A DNA stretch of 64,000 nucleotides, from contig JAZLJA010000036.1 in NCBI GenBank assembly GCA_045617625.1, forward strand, positions 1-64,000, read 5' to 3'. The notes under the pieces were generated by a model. The model was given only the letters and a program-made list of their open reading frames with translations, was not told where the DNA came from and searched no databases. Below, piece after piece: positions 59,842 through 64,000 of the stretch. A program made the position numbers and the translations under genes. The DNA is from Firm-04 sp045617625. Its GTDB lineage: Bacteria > Bacillota > Clostridia > Oscillospirales > Ruminococcaceae. Every line of letters begins with the position of its first letter. The first letter of the stretch is position 1.

Positions 59842-60282
59842 TTATTTCGGTTTCTTCTGGCGATAGCTTGCAAAATCAAACTTCACGAGGCTGTTCACAA
59901 ACGTCAGAATGTCTGATGTCACGTCCAACAGTTCCTCAGAGGTCTTTTCGTCAAGCTGCAAAAGGAAGTCGGCAGGGTACCGTGCTTCAATGTAGTAGTG
60001 GTTGAGATTCGTTGTGGCAGGCAGCCATTTTTTGAAATGTGGATCATCCTGCATTGCCTGCTTGCACAAAAACGGCAGGTTGTGTCCGTCATAAAGCCGA
60101 TGCCGTTTCCAGAGCAGATATCCCTTGATGCTTTTTTCCACACACTGATGACAATGAAATGCCACCTGATTCAGACAGCGGTTATCCTCCACGAGAATGC
60201 GGGCACAGCGCAGATCAATCGCTGCATAATAGAGCCAGTCAAAATAGCGTTTGCTGTCGTTGTCGCGGTATCCTCTACCCAT
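59842..60282 (-). CDS. HEPN domain protein
   Basis: The 146-residue helical protein matches the HEPN (PF05168-like) pattern: WLYYAAIDLRCARILVE, then QVAFHCHQCVEKSIKGYLLW and HNLPFLCKQA. HEPN proteins are often RNases or RNA-binding toxins paired with small nucleotidyltransferases. Here the classical Rx4-6H RNase motif is not obvious, so activity is uncertain. The start at 60282 has GAGGTG and overlaps the MNT-like gene by 8 nt, indicating a two-gene module. Confidence 0.85.
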   Translation of the reverse strand: MGRGYRDNDSKRYFDWLYYAAIDLRCARILVEDNRCLNQVAFHCHQCVEKSIKGYLLWKRHRLYDGHNLPFLCKQAMQDDPHFKKWLPATTNLNHYYIEARYPADFLLQLDEKTSEELLDVTSDILTFVNSLVKFDFASYRQKKPK

Positions 60283-60583
60283 AAAGCACCTCACCTGTCT
60301 CCGCAATCGACCATGCAAATGTGCGCGGGTCAGTGGAAAGCGTATTCCATTCGCTTTCTTTGTAAATTACAAGGTCATAGGGATAATCGCAGTCAACTGC
60401 GGTGTAGAGATAGCATTCCAGTTCTGAGATGTTCGGGGTGTCATCGCTGACGATCACCGCCAGCTTGAAGCTGCGCAGTTCCCCTGTCTGGTGGTTCGAT
60501 TTGTGGCTGATGTAGTAGATTTTCAGGGGTTTTCCAAGCTTTGCGATCTCATCTGCCGTTGCTTGGATCTCAGTGAAATTCAT
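60275..60583 (-). CDS. Degenerate MNT-like nucleotidyltransferase partner
   Basis: The 102-residue protein has the shape of a minimal nucleotidyltransferase: a central strand FKLAVIV and a C-terminal segment DLVIYKESEWNTLSTDPRTFAWSIAETGEVLYG that closely resembles MNT proteins. The catalytic GS-x9-13-DxD motif is missing (HKSNHQTGELRSFKLAVIV stands there), so AMP transfer seems unlikely. It may act as a binding antitoxin or a structural partner of the HEPN protein. It begins 22 nt after rnz. Confidence 0.7.
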   Translation of the reverse strand: MNFTEIQATADEIAKLGKPLKIYYISHKSNHQTGELRSFKLAVIVSDDTPNISELECYLYTAVDCDYPYDLVIYKESEWNTLSTDPRTFAWSIAETGEVLYG

Positions 60584-60605
60584 ATCGGGACGCTCCTTTC
60601 ATGAT

Positions 60606-61517
60606 TTAATCGGAAAACCGCAGTTCTGTGCGGATCCCGTCATAGGCACAGGCGGTTTGCGGGAAAATATCTGCGGCGTTTGCAAGAAACGCTTCAGGAT
60701 CGGGGAGTGAGGGGCTGTAATGCGTGAGCCACAGTGATTTGACATTTGCAAGCTTTGCGATCTCAGCAGCCTCCGAAAACAGCATATGCGCCGTTTCCAC
60801 GGCTTTGTCGAGCTTTTCATCTTCGCCGTACATTCCCTCGCAAATGAACAGATCGGCACTGTCCGCATATTTTGCGATCGCGGGGACAGGGCGTGAATCG
60901 GTGCAGTAGGTCAGTTTGAGCCCTTTGCGCGGTTTGCCGAGCACCTGCGACTGATGATACACCGTGCCGTCCTCTGCGACAGCCGTCTCCTGCTTTTGCA
61001 AAACGCCCCACAATCGCTGCGGGATGCCCGCAGCCTTGGCACGTTCCACATCGAATTTGCCCGCATGCGGCAAATGCACACTGAATCCGTAGCAGGGGAG
61101 CGTGTGACGAACAGCAAAGGCGGTCAGGACTGCATCTCCAAAGGGGAAAGTCTCGGCGGGTTCGGTCAGTTCACGGAGTTCGAGTTCAAAGGGCAGTTCG
61201 GGTGCGATGACACGCAGCCCTGCGATCGTGTGATGCAGCCCGCGCGGTCCCAGAATGGTCAGCGGCGCGGTGCGCCCCTCGTTGCCCATCGAAAGCAGCA
61301 GTCCGACCAATCCGCTGATGTGGTCAGCGTGAAAATGCGTGATGCAGAGCAGATCAATGCTTTGAAAGGAAACGCCTGCGCATTTGAGCGCGATCTGTGT
61401 GCCCTCACCGCAGTCAATGAGCATGGTGCTGCCCTGTTGACGAATCCAGCAGCAGCAAAGCCAACGGTTTTTCAGCGGCATGGTGCCGCCTGTGCCGCCC
61501 AAAACGACTTCCAGCAT
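60606..61517 (-). CDS. rnz: Ribonuclease Z
   Basis: RNase Z cuts the 3' trailer from tRNA precursors. The 303-residue metallo-beta-lactamase protein has the metal motif ITHFHADHISGLVGLL, an exosite-like middle region (about 150-200), and C-terminal metal ligands (LTYCTDSRPV, CEGMYGEDE, WLTHYSPSL). The start at 61517 (MLEVVLGGTGG) has AAAGGAG; a frame extension upstream lies in the promoter. It leads a minus-strand unit that continues into the MNT-like/HEPN pair. Confidence 0.95.
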   Translation of the reverse strand: MLEVVLGGTGGTMPLKNRWLCCCWIRQQGSTMLIDCGEGTQIALKCAGVSFQSIDLLCITHFHADHISGLVGLLLSMGNEGRTAPLTILGPRGLHHTIAGLRVIAPELPFELELRELTEPAETFPFGDAVLTAFAVRHTLPCYGFSVHLPHAGKFDVERAKAAGIPQRLWGVLQKQETAVAEDGTVYHQSQVLGKPRKGLKLTYCTDSRPVPAIAKYADSADLFICEGMYGEDEKLDKAVETAHMLFSEAAEIAKLANVKSLWLTHYSPSLPDPEAFLANAADIFPQTACAYDGIRTELRFSD

Positions 61518-61550
61518 TCGTCTGCTCCTTTCCTTTGTGATGATGCTTTT

Positions 61551-61579
61551 ATTATACCGCGTTTGGCAGGATTTGTCAA
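61551..61579 (-). promoter_or_regulatory. rnz promoter
   Basis: TTGACA (61574-61579), 17-bp spacer and TATAAT (61551-61556): a full consensus promoter on the minus strand. Confidence 0.88.
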
Positions 61580-61712
61580 TCGGTTCACAGGGCAAATCAG
61601 CGCGAAGTACAGTCTGCCGCGTAAGATTCTGCGCACTTTGCATACAGATTGCACAAATCAGACATATGGATGTTCAGCAAACTATCCAAAACGAAAAATC
61701 GAAAAATACCGC

Positions 61713-61741
61713 TTGACAAATGCGTTCCACTGTGCTATAAT
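61713..61741 (+). promoter_or_regulatory. tRNA-Arg (and probably metK) promoter
   Basis: TTGACA (61713-61718), 17-bp spacer and TATAAT (61736-61741): a full consensus promoter 33 bp before the tRNA. Confidence 0.9.
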
Positions 61742-61774
61742 ATTTATCGTTGACGGGAACAAGCCCGAAACAAT

Positions 61775-61851
61775 GCGCCGGTAGCTCAGTTGGATAGAGT
61801 GACTGGCTACGAACCAGTAGGTCGGGGGTTCGAATCCCTTCCGGCGCACCA
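61775..61851 (+). tRNA. tRNA-Arg (ACG anticodon)
   Basis: The 77-nt gene folds as a cloverleaf: acceptor GCGCCGG/CCGGCGC, D arm GCTC-GAGT, anticodon stem ACTGG/CCAGT with loop CTACGAA (anticodon ACG), T loop TTCGAAT and encoded CCA. A34 is expected to be changed to inosine to read CGN codons. Confidence 0.98.
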
Positions 61852-61882
61852 AAATCCCTGCTCGTTTGAGTGGGGATTTTTC
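61851..61882 (+). terminator. Hairpin directly after tRNA-Arg
   Basis: AAAATCCC pairs with GGGATTTT just past the tRNA CCA end, followed by TCATC. Its T-run lies inside the stem, so termination may be partial and let transcription continue to the riboswitch. Confidence 0.6.
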
Positions 61883-61900
61883 ATCATCCATATCAAAAAC

Positions 61901-62066
61901 CTTATCACGAGTGGTGGAGGGACGGGTCCTGTGAAGCCACGGCAACCGCATCTCACGATGAATGGTGCCAAATCCTGCGGCGGTGCGTTGCATCTGCCGA
62001 AAGATGAGGAACGTAATGCAACAGCAAGCGGCAGCATTCGTTTCCTGCGAATGTGCCGCTTTTTTC
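61901..62066 (+). promoter_or_regulatory. SAM-I riboswitch (S-box) controlling metK
   Basis: The aptamer (61901-62008) has the conserved core GGAGGGACGGGTCC, TGAAGCCACGGCAACC and GGTGCCAAATCC, and P1 formed by CTTATC (61901-61906) with GATGAG (62003-62008). A strong terminator (arms about 62026-62040 and 62048-62060, then six Ts) follows. When SAM is bound the terminator should form and metK is off. Confidence 0.97.
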
Positions 62067-62083
62067 GTTGAAAGGACAGAAAC

Positions 62084-63256
62084 ATGAAAAGATTCTTTAC
62101 ATCCGAATCGGTCACGGAGGGACATCCCGACAAAATCTGTGACCAGATCTCTGACGCGGTTCTGGATGCCATTCTCGAACAAGATCCTGCGGCGCGTGTT
62201 GCGTGCGAAACCTGCTGTACCACGGGCATGGTGCTTTGCATGGGCGAAATTTCCACCACGGCATCTGTCGATATCCCGCGCATTGCACGCGAGGTCATTC
62301 TCGATATCGGCTATGACCGTGCGAAATACGGCTTTGACGGTCACACTTGCGCGGTGCTGACCACCATCGACAAGCAGTCGGGCGACATTGCACAGGGCGT
62401 TGACTGCGCGTTCGACCGCACAGAGGACGAAATGGATGCACAGGGTGCAGGCGATCAGGGCATGATGTTCGGTTTTGCCTGCGATGAAACCCCCGAACTG
62501 ATGCCGCTGCCGATCTCGCTTGCCCAAAAGCTTGCACTTCGTCTGACTGCCGTGCGGAAAAACGGCACGCTCAATTATCTGCGCCCCGATGGAAAAACGC
62601 AGGTCACTGTTGAATATGAAAATGATGTGCCTGTGCGCGTGGATACCGTGGTCGTTTCCACACAGCACGCGGAATCGGTCACGATGGAGCAGATTCGTGC
62701 AGATTTGCTGGAACTTGTGATCCGTCCGACCATTCCTGCCAATCTGATGGACGCAGATACGAAGATTTTCGTCAACCCGACGGGAAGATTTGTCATTGGC
62801 GGTCCGCAGGGCGACAGCGGTCTGACAGGCAGAAAAATCATTGTGGACACCTATGGCGGCTATTCGCGGCATGGCGGCGGTGCTTTTTCGGGCAAGGATC
62901 CCTCAAAGGTTGACCGCTCGGCTGCGTATATGACGCGGTATATTGCGAAGAACATCGTGGCGGCAGGGCTGGCAAAGCGCTGTGAGGTGCAGCTTGCCTA
63001 TGCAATCGGTGTGGCGAAGCCTGTTTCGGTGTTTGTGGAGACATTCGGAACGGGCACTGCGGATGATGAAACGCTTGCAGCGGCGGTATCGGCTTGCTTT
63101 GATCTGCGTCCTGCCGGAATCATCCGTACACTTGATCTGCGCAAACCGCAGTATCGCAAGCTGGCAGCATACGGGCACATGGGCAGAGAAGATCTGATGC
63201 CTGCATGGGAGCGCACCGACAAAGTCGATGCACTGAAAGCATATCTGAACAAATAA
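62084..63256 (+). CDS. metK: S-adenosylmethionine synthetase
   Basis: MetK makes SAM from methionine and ATP. The 390-residue protein has MKRFFTSESVTEGHPDKICDQISDAVLDAI, GAGDQGMMFGFACDETPELMPLPI, the flexible-loop region and GGPQGDSGLTGRKIIVDTYGG and GGGAFSGKDPSKVDRSAAYM, all canonical. AAAGGAC precedes the ATG. The upstream SAM-I riboswitch gives product feedback. No separate promoter fits between the tRNA and the riboswitch. Confidence 0.99.
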   Translation: MKRFFTSESVTEGHPDKICDQISDAVLDAILEQDPAARVACETCCTTGMVLCMGEISTTASVDIPRIAREVILDIGYDRAKYGFDGHTCAVLTTIDKQSGDIAQGVDCAFDRTEDEMDAQGAGDQGMMFGFACDETPELMPLPISLAQKLALRLTAVRKNGTLNYLRPDGKTQVTVEYENDVPVRVDTVVVSTQHAESVTMEQIRADLLELVIRPTIPANLMDADTKIFVNPTGRFVIGGPQGDSGLTGRKIIVDTYGGYSRHGGGAFSGKDPSKVDRSAAYMTRYIAKNIVAAGLAKRCEVQLAYAIGVAKPVSVFVETFGTGTADDETLAAAVSACFDLRPAGIIRTLDLRKPQYRKLAAYGHMGREDLMPAWERTDKVDALKAYLNK

Positions 63257-63265
63257 TCTGATCAT

Positions 63266-63312
63266 AAAAGGTTCGCGGCATGACTCCGAAATGTTCATGC
63301 GGCGAACCTTTT
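63266..63312 (+). terminator. metK terminator
   Basis: AAAAGGTTCGC (63266-63276) pairs with GCGAACCTTTT (63302-63312), with an inner GCATG/CATGC stem, followed by GTTTTTG. Confidence 0.9.
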
Positions 63313-63394
63313 GTTTTTGCTGCCGCTGATAGAATGGTTCCGCAAAATCGCAAAATCGCCAAATCATAATCATCGAAGATACTGCTTTCCCGCA

Positions 63395-63423
63395 TTGACT
63401 TTTTTTGCGGATTGTGGTATCAT
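63395..63423 (+). promoter_or_regulatory. Promoter of the adenine deaminase gene
   Basis: TTGACT (63395-63400), 17-bp spacer, TATCAT (63418-63423). The leader of about 40 nt is too short for a purine riboswitch. Confidence 0.7.
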
Positions 63424-63469
63424 ATTTCATGAAAGCTTCGGCTCAATCTTCAAAATCGGAGGGATACCC

Positions 63470-64000
63470 ATGAAACTGAATATCGAATCCGGAAAACGAC
63501 TGATCGCCGTCGCACGCGGCGATGCGCCTGCAGATCTGGTGCTGAAAAATGCCCACTATCTCAACGTGTTCACCAACGCCTGGTGCGATGGCGACATCGC
63601 TGTGGCTGAGGGGAAAATCGCAGGCATCGGCGGTGAATATGTCGGAAAAGAGATTATTGATGCTGGCGGAAAATGGGTCGTCCCTGCACTGATCGATGCG
63701 CACATTCATCTCGAAAGCGCGATCGTCGCGCCGCGTGAATTTGCCCGAATCGCTCTTGCACACGGCACGGGCGTTGTCGTGACTGACCCCCATGAGATCT
63801 CCAACGTCATCGGAACCGACGGCATCCGCTATATCTTGCAGGCAACCGAAAATCTCGGCCTTGATGTGCGCGTGATGCTGCCCTCCTGTGTGCCTGCCAC
63901 GCCTCTCGACGAAAACGCAGGCGCACTTTCGGCTGAGGATATCGACGAATTTTACGATAATCCGCGTGTTCTGGGACTTGCTGAGATGATGGATTATGTG
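63470..64000 (+). CDS. ade: Adenine deaminase (3' part outside the window)
   Basis: The visible 177 residues match the N-terminus of Ade, which converts adenine to hypoxanthine. They include ADLVLKNAHYLNVFTNAWCDGDIAV, the metal-site motif VPALIDAHIHLESAIV, and GTGVVVTDPHEISNVIGTDGIRYILQAT. GGAGGG lies before the ATG at 63470. The frame is open to the window end, so the gene is cut by the boundary rather than truncated. Confidence 0.94.
   Translation, partial: MKLNIESGKRLIAVARGDAPADLVLKNAHYLNVFTNAWCDGDIAVAEGKIAGIGGEYVGKEIIDAGGKWVVPALIDAHIHLESAIVAPREFARIALAHGTGVVVTDPHEISNVIGTDGIRYILQATENLGLDVRVMLPSCVPATPLDENAGALSAEDIDEFYDNPRVLGLAEMMDYV

Noticed and set aside
63424..63469. Purine riboswitch before the adenine deaminase gene
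   Set aside because: The leader is only about 40 nt and lacks the paired loops of a purine aptamer.

Overview
This 64 kb window is chromosomal DNA of a cellulosome-forming, low-oxygen Firmicute, most likely a Ruminococcus-type member of the Oscillospiraceae (inference). The evidence is four secreted proteins with type I dockerins and/or Thr-rich linkers (GH9-CBM3, CBM22-CE4, CE3-like esterase, and a cohesin-like/Ig-like protein), bifunctional AdhE, sodium-pump decarboxylase subunits, a two-gene SufC/SufB system, a split transketolase, CdaA/CdaR and an LTA-synthase-family protein. Many promoters have near-consensus -35/-10 boxes with exactly 17 bp spacing, and many operons use ATGA stop/start overlaps.

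Layout. 1-7.1 kb: a visibly AT-richer defence island on the minus strand, a type I restriction-modification operon (hsdR-hsdM-hsdS) ending in a DUF2971 gene. It abuts the ribosomal operon rplM-rpsI (7.15-8.1 kb), which has a putative L13 leader. 8.2-14.7 kb: gpsA, then a divergent set oadG-like, oadB-like, adhE and a small APH/choline-kinase-fold protein. 14.9-19.3 kb: a divergent pair of secreted plant-cell-wall enzymes (GH9 and CE4); the CE4 gene has a long structured leader containing an intrinsic terminator. 19.5-22.9 kb: sufC-sufB followed by a membrane protein that joins an ECF-sigma-like N-terminus to several PepSY-like repeats. 23.2-26.5 kb: a cytoplasmic GH5 glycosidase, divergent from a LysR regulator overlapping an SGNH hydrolase. 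26.7-29.0 kb: cdaA-cdaR (c-di-AMP synthesis).

29.2-38.0 kb (minus): a tightly packed apparent operon xylB-leuC-leuD-leuB-two RimK-like ATP-grasp genes-a large secreted cohesin-like/Big2/dockerin protein, with a 44-bp perfect palindrome upstream of xylB. 38.1-41.8 kb: a membrane protein and a PcrA/UvrD helicase. 42.1-46.8 kb (plus): AI-2E-family transporter, nadA, two unknown membrane proteins sharing a C-terminal domain, and a zinc-ribbon membrane protein. 46.9-50.6 kb: tyrS, a TerB-like/CbxX-type AAA+ protein, a small membrane protein and a cyclophilin. 50.8-53.1 kb (minus): an unknown membrane protein and a dockerin-bearing CE3-like esterase. 53.3-59.8 kb (plus): split transketolase, an SPFH protein, a DacF-type carboxypeptidase, an LTA-synthase-like protein. 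59.8-61.5 kb (minus): rnz followed by an MNT-like/HEPN pair. 61.7-64.0 kb (plus): tRNA-Arg(ACG), a SAM-I riboswitch, metK, and the start of an adenine deaminase cut by the window end.

The least explained parts are the ECF-like/PepSY membrane fusion, the ATP-grasp pair sitting directly before the scaffoldin-like gene, the CE4 leader RNA, the degenerate MNT/HEPN pair behind rnz, and a short promoter-terminator unit at the left edge.
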